Source: Limiplasma sp045538465
GTDB lineage: Bacteria > Bacillota > Clostridia > Christensenellales > Aristaeellaceae
Reading direction: 5' to 3'
DNA length: 64,000 nt
NCBI GenBank assembly: GCA_045538465.1
Contig: JAZSRK010000017.1
Span: 21,036 to 85,035, forward strand
Part shown: positions 16,889-25,486 of the stretch, piece by piece
Layout: every line of letters begins with the position of its first letter
Numbering within the stretch: position 1 is the stretch's first letter
The notes under the pieces: model-generated
What the model was told of the DNA's origin: nothing
The model's database searches: none
Seen by the model: the letters and a program-made list of their open reading frames with translations, nothing else
Position numbers and translations under genes: made by a program

Positions 16889-17764
16889 ATGCAGAGCATG
16901 ACCGGTTACGGACGGGGACGCGCCTGTCAAGAGGGACGGGAAATGGTGGTAGAGCTTAAGTCTGTTAACCATCGGTACCTTGATCTTTCGTTCCGCATGC
17001 CAAAGAATCTCGGCTTTGTAGAAGATACACTGCGTACAGCCTTGCAAAAGTCACAGGTCGACCGGGGCCATGTGGATGTATCGGTCACCTACACCAATAC
17101 CCGCGAGGATGCCCGCACCTTGGACGTGGACGAAGCCCTGCTGAGCTCCTTTCGTCAAGCAGTTGCCAAAGCAGATGCTCTGTTGTCCGGCTTCCAGAGC
17201 GTCACGGTGGGTGAAGCGCTCACGCTCAGCGGTGCGCTTACCATTGCACAAGCAGATGAGGATACCGAGGCCGTCAAAGCATTGGCTGCCGAAGCTGTAG
17301 AGCAGGCACTGGCTGCGCTGCTGGAAATGCGCACGCAGGAAGGCGAAAACCTTCGTGCGGATCTACGCTTCCATCTGGCCACCGTGGCCACCCTTCGGGA
17401 GCAGATCGCTCAGCATGCGCCCACAGTGCCTCAGGAATACCGCAAGCGGTTGGAAAACCGTTTGAAGGAGTGGCAGGTAGAAGGCGTGGAGCCTCAGCGC
17501 ATTGCGCAGGAAGTTGCTATTATGGCAGACCGCTGCGCCATCGACGAAGAACTGAGCCGCCTCAGCAGCCACATCGCACAGTTTGAAGATATCCTCGCCA
17601 ACGAAAGCAAACCCGGTAAAAAACTGGATTTTCTCCTGCAGGAGATGAACCGCGAGGTAAATACCATCGGTTCCAAGGCTTCCGATGCACAGATCGCAAA
17701 GGCAGTTGTCGAAGCCAAGTGCACGCTGGAAAAGCTGCGTGAGCAAGTACAGAATGTGGCCTGA
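16889..17764 (+). CDS. yicC: YicC family endoribonuclease
   Basis: 291 residues, normal length. N-terminal M-Q-S-M-T-G-Y-G-R and E-L-K-S-V-N-H-R-Y-L-D are the family hallmarks; the C-terminal DUF1732 part ends K-L-D-F-L-L-Q-E-M-N-R-E-V-N-T-I-G-S-K and A-K-C-T-L-E-K-L-R-E-Q-V-Q-N. In Firmicutes it lies just before remA, gmk and rpoZ, exactly as here. YicC-type proteins have been described as RNases acting on small RNAs or mRNA; the target here is unknown. Good AAAGGAGGG ribosome site. Confidence 0.93.
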   Translation: MQSMTGYGRGRACQEGREMVVELKSVNHRYLDLSFRMPKNLGFVEDTLRTALQKSQVDRGHVDVSVTYTNTREDARTLDVDEALLSSFRQAVAKADALLSGFQSVTVGEALTLSGALTIAQADEDTEAVKALAAEAVEQALAALLEMRTQEGENLRADLRFHLATVATLREQIAQHAPTVPQEYRKRLENRLKEWQVEGVEPQRIAQEVAIMADRCAIDEELSRLSSHIAQFEDILANESKPGKKLDFLLQEMNREVNTIGSKASDAQIAKAVVEAKCTLEKLREQVQNVA

Positions 17765-17785
17765 CGGAAGGAAAGGAACCGTATA

Positions 17786-18055
17786 ATGAAACTCATCAAT
17801 ATAGGCTTTGGCAATATGATCGCCGCAGAGCGCATCATCGCCATTGTCAGCCCGGATAGTGCACCCGTCAAACGGATGATCCAAGAAGGCCGGGAACGTC
17901 ATTGCATTATTGATGCAACACAGGGGCGGCGCACACGAGCCGTCATCCAGACCGATAGCGACCATATCGTACTGTCTGCCATTCAGCCGGAAACCATTGC
18001 CGGTCGAGTGGCGGGTAAGGAACCTATTACCAAAGACGACGAAAGAGAGGCATAG
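17786..18055 (+). CDS. remA: RemA/YlzA-like DNA-binding regulator (DUF370)
   Basis: 89 residues. M-K-L-I-N-I-G-F-G-N-M-I, then P-V-K-R-M-I-Q-E-G-R and I-D-A-T-Q-G-R-R-T-R-A-V-I, are characteristic of RemA. In Bacillus it activates matrix and osmoprotection genes and forms ring-shaped DNA-wrapping oligomers; a role in clostridia is less clear. It ends with TAG, one of only two genes here to do so, with a TGA two codons further on. It is two bases upstream of gmk. Confidence 0.9.
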   Translation: MKLINIGFGNMIAAERIIAIVSPDSAPVKRMIQEGRERHCIIDATQGRRTRAVIQTDSDHIVLSAIQPETIAGRVAGKEPITKDDEREA

Positions 18056-18057
18056 GC

Positions 18058-18669
18058 ATGAAGATCGACCAAAAAGGAATGCTGCTCATCGTGTCCGGTC
18101 CGTCCGGCGTTGGCAAGGGAACATTGGTACAATTGCTGAAGGATTACGATCCAAACTTCGTGCTCTCCTGCAGCGTTACCACCCGCGATCCTCGCCCTAA
18201 TGAGATCGAAGGAGTCCACTACCATTTCATTACCGATGCCGAGTACGACCAGATGCTGGCAGAGGATGCCTTTCTGGAACATGCTGTGGTTCACGGCAAC
18301 CGCTATGGTACCCCTCGCAAGCCTGTAGAGAAGCTGCTGGCCGAAGGTAAGAATGTTATTCTGGAGATCGACCCTCAGGGCGCTATCGCCGTTATGGAAA
18401 ATCCCAACGCGGGCGATTATGTCAGCGTGTTCATCCTGCCGCCCAGCTATGCAGAGCTTCGCCGTCGGCTTACCGAGCGCAATACGGAAGAACCCGAGGT
18501 GGTGGAACGCCGTATGAACAACGCCCGTATCGAGATCGCTAAACTGGATCGTTACCAGTACACCATCATCAACAAAACGCTGGAAGCCGCCTTTGAAGAG
18601 TTCCTTCAGATCGTAAAAGCCGAAAGCAAGCGTACCGTGCGCTATATGCCAGAAATTCCCGAAGAATGA
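18058..18669 (+). CDS. gmk: Guanylate kinase
   Basis: 203 residues, standard length. It phosphorylates GMP to GDP. P-loop G-P-S-G-V-G-K-G at about residues 14-21, GMP-binding S-V-T-T-R-D-P-R-P-N-E and E-G-V-H-Y-H-F, then E-I-D-P-Q-G-A. Third gene of the yicC operon, with rpoZ following 20 bases later, a conserved pairing that links nucleotide metabolism with RNA polymerase omega. Confidence 0.97.
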   Translation: MKIDQKGMLLIVSGPSGVGKGTLVQLLKDYDPNFVLSCSVTTRDPRPNEIEGVHYHFITDAEYDQMLAEDAFLEHAVVHGNRYGTPRKPVEKLLAEGKNVILEIDPQGAIAVMENPNAGDYVSVFILPPSYAELRRRLTERNTEEPEVVERRMNNARIEIAKLDRYQYTIINKTLEAAFEEFLQIVKAESKRTVRYMPEIPEE

Positions 18670-18689
18670 GAATATAGGAGGAAAAGAAT

Positions 18690-18905
18690 ATGTCTATCGT
18701 CGAGCCTAACATCGTAGAACTGTCCGAGAAGGTGGATTGCCGTTACACGCTGGTAGTGGAAGCCAGCAAGCGCGCCCGTCAGCTGGTGGACGAAAAGGAA
18801 CCCCTCATCGATGCCAAGGATATGAAGCCCCTGAAGATCGCTGTGGAAGAAATCAACCGCGGCTTGCTTACCTACGAGCGGGACGCCGATGTAACGGAGG
18901 ATTGA
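18690..18905 (+). CDS. rpoZ: RNA polymerase omega subunit
   Basis: 71 residues, typical for Firmicute omega. The signature C-R-Y-T-L-V-V-E-A-S-K-R-A-R-Q-L is near 17-32 and K-P-L-K-I-A-V-E-E-I-N-R-G near 46-58. It assists assembly of beta-prime. AGGAGG site before the ATG. Its stop is one base from the coaBC ATG. Confidence 0.95.
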   Translation: MSIVEPNIVELSEKVDCRYTLVVEASKRARQLVDEKEPLIDAKDMKPLKIAVEEINRGLLTYERDADVTED

Positions 18906-18906
18906 T

Positions 18907-20112
18907 ATGCTCACCGGCAAACATGTGGTGCTGGGCGTAACGGGCGGTATTGCCGCATACAAGGCGTGCGAAGTGGTTTCCCGACTGCGTAAGCTCCATG
19001 CCGAGGTGGATGTGATCATGACTGAAAACGCCACCAAGCTGGTTGCGCCGCTCACCTTCGAGACCCTCAGCAACCGCCCGGTGTGCGTTGATACCTTTAC
19101 CCGTGTGGAAAGCTGGGATGTAAAGCATATTTCGCTGGCACAGAAGGCGGATGTGTTTCTGGTTGCCCCTGCCACTGCCAACTTGATGGCCAAGTTGGCG
19201 CATGGTATTGCAGATGATATGCTCTCCACCACGCTGCTGGCCACCAAAGCGCCCATTCTGCTGGCGCCTGCTATGAATACGGGCATGTGGACGGCGCAGG
19301 CTACACAGGAAAATCTGCAAACTTTGCTGACACGTGGTGTGCATACGGTGGGTCCGGCCAGCGGCGTGCTGGCCTGCGGCGATACCGGAGCAGGGCGCAT
19401 GAGCGAGCCGGTGGAGATCGTGGAAGCTGTTTGCCACCTGCTGACTGCTAAACAGGATCTGCAAGGTATGAAGGTATTGGTCACCGCTGGCCCTACCGTA
19501 GAACGGATCGATCCTGTGCGTTACCTGACCAACGATTCCTCCGGCAAAATGGGCTATGCCATTGCCCAAGCCGCCGTGGAGCGCGGAGCACAGGTGACTA
19601 TCGTTTCCGGCCCGGTGCATCTTGCGCCGCCACAAGGGGCGCAGGTGCTGCCGGTACAGTCCACTATGGATCTGTACCGCACCATGCTGGAAAATGCGCC
19701 TGCGCAGGATATCGTTATTCAGGCTGCAGCCCCGGCCGATTATCGGGTGGAGAGTCCTGCGGATCAGAAGATCAAGAAGCAGGATGGCGAAAGCCTTGTG
19801 TTGACACTGGTAGAGAACCCTGATGTGGCGAAAGCGGTGGGCGAAAATAAACGACCCGGGCAGGTGTTGGTGGGTTTCGCAGCTGAGACCCAGCAGGTGA
19901 CGGAGAATGCCATCAAGAAGCTGCACAAAAAGAATCTGGATATGATCGTTGCCAACGATGTGACCGCAGAGGGTGCTGGCTTCGGAGTGGATACCAACAT
20001 CGTTACCCTGATCACCGAGGATGGGCTGAGCGCTCTGCCTAAAATGACCAAGCGGCAAGTAGGCGACCGTATTCTGGATGAAGCCCTGCGGCTATACCAG
20101 CAAAAGCATTGA
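18907..20112 (+). CDS. coaBC: Bifunctional phosphopantothenoylcysteine decarboxylase/synthase
   Basis: 401 residues, the standard fusion. The N-terminal flavoprotein (CoaC, about 1-180) shows G-V-T-G-G-I-A-A-Y-K, the active-site His in V-K-H-I-S-L, and P-A-M-N-T-G-M-W. The C-terminal CoaB part (about 190-401) begins V-L-V-T-A-G-P-T-V-E-R-I-D-P-V-R with N-D-S-S-G-K-M-G and ends in A-N-D-V...K. It makes 4'-phosphopantetheine from phosphopantothenate and cysteine with CTP. Last gene of the operon, closed by a terminator at 20118. Confidence 0.96.
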   Translation: MLTGKHVVLGVTGGIAAYKACEVVSRLRKLHAEVDVIMTENATKLVAPLTFETLSNRPVCVDTFTRVESWDVKHISLAQKADVFLVAPATANLMAKLAHGIADDMLSTTLLATKAPILLAPAMNTGMWTAQATQENLQTLLTRGVHTVGPASGVLACGDTGAGRMSEPVEIVEAVCHLLTAKQDLQGMKVLVTAGPTVERIDPVRYLTNDSSGKMGYAIAQAAVERGAQVTIVSGPVHLAPPQGAQVLPVQSTMDLYRTMLENAPAQDIVIQAAAPADYRVESPADQKIKKQDGESLVLTLVENPDVAKAVGENKRPGQVLVGFAAETQQVTENAIKKLHKKNLDMIVANDVTAEGAGFGVDTNIVTLITEDGLSALPKMTKRQVGDRILDEALRLYQQKH

Positions 20113-20117
20113 TATTT

Positions 20118-20150
20118 AAACGACGGACAGGTAACTGCCCGCCGTTTTTT
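20118..20150 (+). terminator. Terminator after coaBC
   Basis: AAACGACGGACAG and CTGCCCGCCGTTT form a 13-bp stem with two A-C mismatches and a GTAA loop, ending in a T6 run. Confidence 0.8.
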
Positions 20151-20202
20151 GTTATGTATGATAGGTTTTGATATTCACTGCAAAAAAATTATTCTAAATC
20201 TA

Positions 20203-20232
20203 TTGACAAACTATATCGCCATCCGATATAAT
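20203..20232 (+). promoter_or_regulatory. Promoter of the padR-DUF2812 operon
   Basis: Consensus TTGACA (20203-20208), 18-base spacer and TATAAT (20227-20232). The spacer and -10 are overlaid by an operator-like inverted repeat. Confidence 0.85.
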
Positions 20233-20261
20233 CAACTCACGATATATCGAGTGTCGATATA
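20212..20261 (+). promoter_or_regulatory. Two identical PadR operator-like sites
   Basis: TATATCG-N5-CGATATA occurs twice: 20212-20230 (across the spacer and -10) and 20243-20261 (just downstream of the start of transcription). The centres are 31 bp apart, about three helical turns, so both would face the same side of the helix. The second copy extends to CGATATATCG on both arms. This is a likely autoregulatory operator for the PadR-family product of the next gene. Confidence 0.75.
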
Positions 20262-20284
20262 TCGGCAAACAATACAGGAGGCGT

Positions 20285-20605
20285 ATGATGAACGAAACTT
20301 TGGTTCTGACAGAATCCACTTACTACATCTTGCTTTCTTTGCATACGCCGCAACATGGTTATGGCATTATGCAGCAAACGGAGCAGATGTCTGGCGGGCG
20401 AGTGCGCTTGGCAGCAGGTACGCTGTATGGTGCGCTGAATGCCCTGTGCGAGAAAGAGTGGATCAAGCAGTTGCCCATTGAGGATGGAAGCCGTAAAAAG
20501 CAGTATCAGCTTACGGAAAAAGGTCAACAGGTACTAAGGACCGAATTGAACCGCTTGCGCCAGTTGGTGGCCAATGGCGAAGCGATTTTGGGAGGAGAAG
20601 CGTAA
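20285..20605 (+). CDS. PadR-family transcriptional repressor
   Basis: 106 residues, the short PadR class. Winged helix: Y-Y-I-L-L-S-L-H-T-P-Q-H-G-Y-G-I-M-Q-Q, R-L-A-A-G-T-L-Y-G-A-L-N-A-L, Y-Q-L-T-E-K-G-Q-Q-V-L. Starts with two adjacent ATGs (20285, 20288) after AGGAGG. It overlaps the following DUF2812 gene by one base (TAATG), the usual arrangement for PadR-DUF2812 pairs, in which the membrane protein is the regulated partner. It very likely binds the twin sites in its own promoter (inference). Confidence 0.92.
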   Translation: MMNETLVLTESTYYILLSLHTPQHGYGIMQQTEQMSGGRVRLAAGTLYGALNALCEKEWIKQLPIEDGSRKKQYQLTEKGQQVLRTELNRLRQLVANGEAILGGEA

Positions 20606-21126
20606 TGGAAAAGAAGACTGTGAGAAAATGGATGTGGGCATGGAATTTTGATAAGGAAGAGGAATGGCTTAACCAGCAGGCACAAAACGGCTGGGTACTG
20701 GATGGTTTGGGCTTCTGCACCTATCATTTTGTTAAGTGTGAGCCCGACGAGTATACCGTACGTATGGAAATGAAGCCCATGAAGGAATTGGGCAGCAATT
20801 GTGATGATTATATCCGCTTTTTGGAGGAAACGGGCGCAGAATACATCGGGCGCATGGTACAGTGGATCTATTTCCGCAAAAAGACGGAACTTGGCACGTT
20901 CGATCTGTTCTCCGATCTGGATTCCCGCATTGCTCATCTGGACAAGATCGCTAAAATGATGCTGATCATTCTGTTTGCAAATCTTGTAATAGGTTTGGTA
21001 AACAGTTTCAACTTTGTTAATATGGGTTGGCTGAACCTGTTGTGCGCTGCCCTGTTGGCGTATGCTACAGGCCGCATCCACGGCAAAAAGGAATCGTTGG
21101 AAAAGGAACGGCTGCTTCGGGAATAA
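20605..21126 (+). CDS. DUF2812 membrane protein
   Basis: 173 residues. The N-terminal DUF2812 domain has W-N-F-D-K-E-E-E-W-L-N-Q-Q-A-Q-N-G-W and F-x-x-C-E-P-D-E-Y-x-V-R-M-E. A hydrophobic C-terminal region with one or two membrane segments lies at about 115-155, and the tail is charged. Function unknown; such proteins are commonly encoded next to PadR regulators. Translationally coupled to padR by TAATG. Confidence 0.85.
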   Translation: MEKKTVRKWMWAWNFDKEEEWLNQQAQNGWVLDGLGFCTYHFVKCEPDEYTVRMEMKPMKELGSNCDDYIRFLEETGAEYIGRMVQWIYFRKKTELGTFDLFSDLDSRIAHLDKIAKMMLIILFANLVIGLVNSFNFVNMGWLNLLCAALLAYATGRIHGKKESLEKERLLRE

Positions 21127-21284
21127 TGCCCGGTTTTTCCAGTGCGAAAAAGCAAAAGATGCAAAACGGCGGTACAGCGCAAACAAAGCGTTGGCCGCCG
21201 TTTTTGCCATCAACCCCCATACATGGAACAGGCAAAAAAGACACATCCTACCTCCAGCAAACCGTGAAATGGGAGGTACAGGTC

Positions 21285-23009
21285 TTGATCAGTGTGATCT
21301 TATTCGGAATTCAGCTGCTGGTAACAGTGGTGGTCGGGGTCTATTTCTATTCGCAATTGCGGGCCCAGCGTAAGAGCCAGCCCACCCAGCGCAGGGATAG
21401 CGGGCGTGAATATGAGAAACTGCAAAAATTGCGGGCGCTCCATCTCAGCGAACCGTTGGCAGAAAGGGTACGACCCACCCAATTTAGCGATATCGTGGGG
21501 CAGGAAGATGGTATCAAGTCGCTCAAGGCTATTTTGTGCGGCAAAAATCCGCAGCATGTGATCATCTATGGCCCTCCCGGTATTGGCAAAACCTGCGCTG
21601 CCCGTTTGGTGCTGGAGGCTGCCAAAAAAAGCCCGGGTACGCCCTTCGCCAGCGATGCGCCCTTTATCGAGATGGATGCCACCTGTGTACGTTTTGATGA
21701 ACGCGCCATTGCTGACCCGCTGATCGGCAGTGTTCACGACCCGATCTATCAAGGCGCTGGGCCTCTCGGGGTGCAGGGCATTCCCCAGCCCAAACCGGGC
21801 GCTGTGACCAAGGCCCATGGCGGCGTTTTGTTTTTGGATGAGATCGGAGAGCTTCACCCAGTGCAAATGAACAAACTTTTAAAAGTCTTGGAAGACCGCA
21901 AAGTTATGCTGGAATCTGCCTATTACAATGCAGACGACCATGCAGTGCCCCGGTATATTCACGATATCTTTAAAAATGGGCTCCCGGCAGATTTTCGTCT
22001 GGTGGGCGCAACCACCCGCAGCCCCAGTGAGATCTCTCCGGCGCTTCGCTCTCGCTGCATGGAGATCTATTTTCGCGCATTGGAACCGGATGAGGTGGCA
22101 GATATCGCTATGCATTCCGCAGAGCGTGCCGGTTATACGATGACCAAGGAAGATGCGGAAATGGTAGGTAGGTTTGCCTCCTGCGGCAGAGACGCTGTGA
22201 ATATCGTACAGATGTGCGCTGGGCTTGCCCAATTGGAGGAACGCAAGACGATCCATACCAAGGATGTGGAATGGGTGGTCTATTCCGGTCATTACGCCGC
22301 AAGACCGGAGCAGCGTGCAGACACTAGCGACCGGGTAGGCGTTGTACACGGGCTTGCGATCGTGGGCAGCCATCAGGGCGCAACCATGGAAATTGAAGCA
22401 GTGGCACAAAAAGGCAGCGGCAGGCTTCACATTACCGGCATTGTGGAGGAGGAGGAAATGGGCAGCGAGAATCGCCGCATCCGGCGCAAATCCACAGCCA
22501 AAAGTTCCCTTGAAAACGTGATGACGCTGCTGAGCAGCATGGGTTATCCCACAGAAGAATATGACCTGCATATCAATTTTCCCGGCGGCACACCGGTGGA
22601 TGGGCCTTCTGCAGGTGTCGCCATGGCCGTGGTAACTGCCAGCGCGCTTACGGGCCGCCCTGTGGATGGGCGCGTGGCAGTAACCGGCGAAGTATCGGTG
22701 CTGGGGCAAGTAAAGCCTGTGGGCGGCGTGCCCGGCAAGGTGGAAGCAGCGCAGCGGGCTGGGTTGACCACTGTGCTGATCCCTGCAGAAAACCAGCTGG
22801 AACGCTTTGAGCATATCAACATTGAGGTAAGCCCGATCCGCACGCTGAAAGAGGCGCTGGAGCGTATGCTGTTGCCCAGTATGCAGCGTATTCCGAACGA
22901 GGTCTGCTCCATACCGTATGCAGCCGAGGCAGGGGTGCAGCCTGCGCTCCCCGTATTGATTGCAGGCGAGAAGCTGGCCAGCGGAGAAAGCAGCACCTGC
23001 CTTCCCTGA
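21285..23009 (+). CDS. lonB: LonB-type membrane-anchored ATP-dependent protease
   Basis: 574 residues from the TTG at 21285, placed 7 bases after GGGAGGT; the frame is open further upstream but without homology to LonB. An N-terminal membrane segment (about 3-22) is followed by A-L-x-L-S-E-P-L-A-E-x-V-R-P and I-V-G-Q-E-D-G-I-K-S-L-K. The AAA+ domain has Walker A G-P-P-G-I-G-K-T near 96 and Walker B V-L-F-L-D-E-I-G-E-L. The Lon protease domain has the Ser-Lys dyad (P-S-A-G near 441, V-G-G-V-P-G-K near 485). In Bacillus the homologue acts in the forespore. The gene order lonB-lonA-engB is conserved. Confidence 0.93.
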   Translation: MISVILFGIQLLVTVVVGVYFYSQLRAQRKSQPTQRRDSGREYEKLQKLRALHLSEPLAERVRPTQFSDIVGQEDGIKSLKAILCGKNPQHVIIYGPPGIGKTCAARLVLEAAKKSPGTPFASDAPFIEMDATCVRFDERAIADPLIGSVHDPIYQGAGPLGVQGIPQPKPGAVTKAHGGVLFLDEIGELHPVQMNKLLKVLEDRKVMLESAYYNADDHAVPRYIHDIFKNGLPADFRLVGATTRSPSEISPALRSRCMEIYFRALEPDEVADIAMHSAERAGYTMTKEDAEMVGRFASCGRDAVNIVQMCAGLAQLEERKTIHTKDVEWVVYSGHYAARPEQRADTSDRVGVVHGLAIVGSHQGATMEIEAVAQKGSGRLHITGIVEEEEMGSENRRIRRKSTAKSSLENVMTLLSSMGYPTEEYDLHINFPGGTPVDGPSAGVAMAVVTASALTGRPVDGRVAVTGEVSVLGQVKPVGGVPGKVEAAQRAGLTTVLIPAENQLERFEHINIEVSPIRTLKEALERMLLPSMQRIPNEVCSIPYAAEAGVQPALPVLIAGEKLASGESSTCLP

Positions 23010-23042
23010 AATTGCCCATTTGTGACAATCTGCGCATGTGAC

Positions 23043-23071
23043 TTGCATTTGTACCTTGAACCCGATATAAT
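23043..23071 (+). promoter_or_regulatory. Promoter of lonA-engB
   Basis: TTGCAT (23043-23048), 17-base spacer, TATAAT (23066-23071), about 60 bases before the lonA ATG. Confidence 0.7.
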
Positions 23072-23131
23072 CATTCAGGGCTTTTGCCTTTTATGATGTC
23101 CGTCTGCTTTTGCAGGCGTTTGGAGGTACAT

Positions 23132-25486
23132 ATGCAGGAAACGAACCGCAAAACGCTGCGTAAATCGCTGCCGTTGTTGCCGCTGCGCGGGATCATGGTA
23201 TTCCCGCACATGGTAATGCATTTTGATGTGGGTCGTCCTAAGAGCGTAGCAGCTCTGGAAAAAGCAATGATGGATGACCAGCTGATTTTTCTCGTGGCCC
23301 AGAGGGATGCGGATGTTGATGACCCCAAGAATAGCGATCTGTACCGGGTGGGTACGGTAGCACGCATCAAGCAGGTGCTCAATCTTCCGGGCGATAGCAT
23401 TCGTGTGCTGGTGGAAGGTCTCCATCGGGCAGTGCTGCTTCGCATAACGGAGACCGAGCCGCATCTGGTGGCGGAGGTGCGCAATGTTACCAAGTCTATA
23501 GACGACCCCATGGAACTGAAGGCACTGGTACGCACCACCCATCAGTATTTTGAAGAGCTGGCCAGAGTCAGCAAGCGCGTTTCTCAGGAAACGCTTCAAT
23601 CTGTTCTGTCTGTAGACGACCCTGAGCAACTGGCAGATATTATCGCTGCTAATGTGCTCACCGAACTTACAGACCGGCAGTCCGTGCTGGAAAAGTTGAA
23701 AGTGAGCCAGCGCTTGGAAGCAGTTTGCGCTATTCTCCTTAGAGAGATCGAACTGACCGGCGTTGAAAAACAAGTACAGAGCCGCATCAAGACCCAGATC
23801 GAGCAAAACCAGAAGGATTATTACCTTCGGGAACAGATCAAGGCCATTCAGACCGAACTGGGCGATAAGGACGGTACCGAAGTAGAAGAACTGCGGGAAC
23901 GCCTTGCCAATACACCCTTGAATGAGGAAGCGCGCCAGAAGGCCCTCAAGGAGATCGAACGCCTGAGCCAGATGCCTCCGGGCATTCCGGAGATCAATGT
24001 GACCCGTACCTACATTGAATGGATCTTGGATCTTCCGTGGGGCAAAACCACCACCGATCAGCTGGATCTGAAGCGGGCACGCCGGGTGCTGGATCAGGAG
24101 CATTACGGCATGGAACAAGTTAAGGAGCGCATTATCGAATATCTGGCAGTTTTGCGCATGAAGCAGGATATGAAGGGGCCCATCCTTTGCTTTGCAGGCC
24201 CTCCCGGTGTGGGTAAGACCTCTATTGTGCGTTCCATTGCCAAAGCCGTCGGACGCGAGTTTGTGCAGATGTCTTTGGGCGGCGTGCGGGATGAAGCGGA
24301 GATCCGCGGTCATCGCCGTACCTATGTAGCCGCGATCCCCGGACGCATCATTGCGGGTCTTAAGCAGGCCGGCACCACCAACCCGGTGTTTCTGTTTGAC
24401 GAGATCGATAAGCTGAGCCGGGATAGTCACGGCGATCCGTCCGCAGCCCTGTTGGAAGTGCTGGACGGCGAGCAGAACCACGCCTTCCGGGATCACTATA
24501 TGGAGCTGCCCTTCGATCTGAGCCGGGTTATGTTCATCACCACCGCCAATAGTGTGGATACCATACCGCCTGCCTTGCGCGACCGTCTGGAGATCATCGA
24601 GGTTTCCAGCTATACCGAGGAAGAAAAACTGCGCATTGCTAAAAAGCATCTGCTGCCAAAGCAGATAACGGCGCACGGTCTCAAGAGCGGCAGTGTGCGC
24701 ATGCAGGAAAAACTCATCAGCACCGTTATTGAGGATTACACCCGGGAAGCCGGTGTTCGTCAGTTGGAACGGGTGCTGGCAAAAATCGTCCGCAAAGCCG
24801 CTGTCGAAATGCTGGATAAGGATACCAAGCAAGTCGCCATGAGTTTGGATAAGCTGCGCAACTATCTGGGCGCAGCCCGCTATACCCGTGAAGGGCTGGA
24901 TCATGTGGATCTCATTGGCGTTGTCAACGGTCTGGCATATACCTCCGTAGGCGGCGAATTGTTGCCTGTGGAATGTGCCATGATGGAAGGCACAGGCGTT
25001 TTGCAGCTTACCGGCAGCCTTGGCGATGTAATGCAGGAAAGCGCTAAAGCAGCGCTTAGTTGGGTGCGCGCCCATTGCACTGCTTGGGGTGTAAACGCCG
25101 AGTTCTTCCGTAAACATGATATTCATATCCACGTGCCGGAAGGCGCTGTGCCTAAGGATGGCCCCAGCGCAGGTGTAACGCTCACCACTGCGCTGGTCAG
25201 TGCGCTTCTGTCTCTGCCGGTACGCCAGAGTGTGGCCATGACGGGCGAAGTAACGCTCCGTGGCCGAGTGCTGCCCATTGGCGGTCTAAAAGAGAAGCTG
25301 ATGGCTGCCTACCGTGCGGGTGTAAAAACGGTGCTTATTCCCAGCGAGAACATGAAAGACTTGGAAGATGTGGCAGAGGTAGTGCTTGCTAAGCTGACCA
25401 TTCAGCCTGTAGAAGATGTACGGCAGGTGTTGGAGGTCGCGCTGGCGCAGCCCTTGCCGGAGGCGGAGGTGCAGCATGGAGATTAA
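23132..25486 (+). CDS. lonA: ATP-dependent Lon protease (LonA)
   Basis: 784 residues. The start at 23132 (M-Q-E-T-N-R) follows GGAGGT; a longer open frame runs into the leader and is not used. LON N-domain (L-P-L-L-P-L-R-G-I-M-V-F-P) at about 1-210, coiled region, AAA+ with Walker A G-P-P-G-V-G-K-T near 356 and F-L-F-D-E-I-D-K, and C-terminal protease with K-D-G-P-S-A-G (Ser near 679) and G-G-L-K-E-K (Lys near 721). It degrades misfolded and regulatory proteins in the cytoplasm. The stop overlaps the engB start by 11 bases. Confidence 0.97.
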   Translation: MQETNRKTLRKSLPLLPLRGIMVFPHMVMHFDVGRPKSVAALEKAMMDDQLIFLVAQRDADVDDPKNSDLYRVGTVARIKQVLNLPGDSIRVLVEGLHRAVLLRITETEPHLVAEVRNVTKSIDDPMELKALVRTTHQYFEELARVSKRVSQETLQSVLSVDDPEQLADIIAANVLTELTDRQSVLEKLKVSQRLEAVCAILLREIELTGVEKQVQSRIKTQIEQNQKDYYLREQIKAIQTELGDKDGTEVEELRERLANTPLNEEARQKALKEIERLSQMPPGIPEINVTRTYIEWILDLPWGKTTTDQLDLKRARRVLDQEHYGMEQVKERIIEYLAVLRMKQDMKGPILCFAGPPGVGKTSIVRSIAKAVGREFVQMSLGGVRDEAEIRGHRRTYVAAIPGRIIAGLKQAGTTNPVFLFDEIDKLSRDSHGDPSAALLEVLDGEQNHAFRDHYMELPFDLSRVMFITTANSVDTIPPALRDRLEIIEVSSYTEEEKLRIAKKHLLPKQITAHGLKSGSVRMQEKLISTVIEDYTREAGVRQLERVLAKIVRKAAVEMLDKDTKQVAMSLDKLRNYLGAARYTREGLDHVDLIGVVNGLAYTSVGGELLPVECAMMEGTGVLQLTGSLGDVMQESAKAALSWVRAHCTAWGVNAEFFRKHDIHIHVPEGAVPKDGPSAGVTLTTALVSALLSLPVRQSVAMTGEVTLRGRVLPIGGLKEKLMAAYRAGVKTVLIPSENMKDLEDVAEVVLAKLTIQPVEDVRQVLEVALAQPLPEAEVQHGD

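Noticed and set aside
23075..25132. A 685-codon open frame on the minus strand
   Set aside because: It lies entirely antisense to lonA, whose motifs are intact; no ribosome site and no recognisable domain. A codon-bias shadow.
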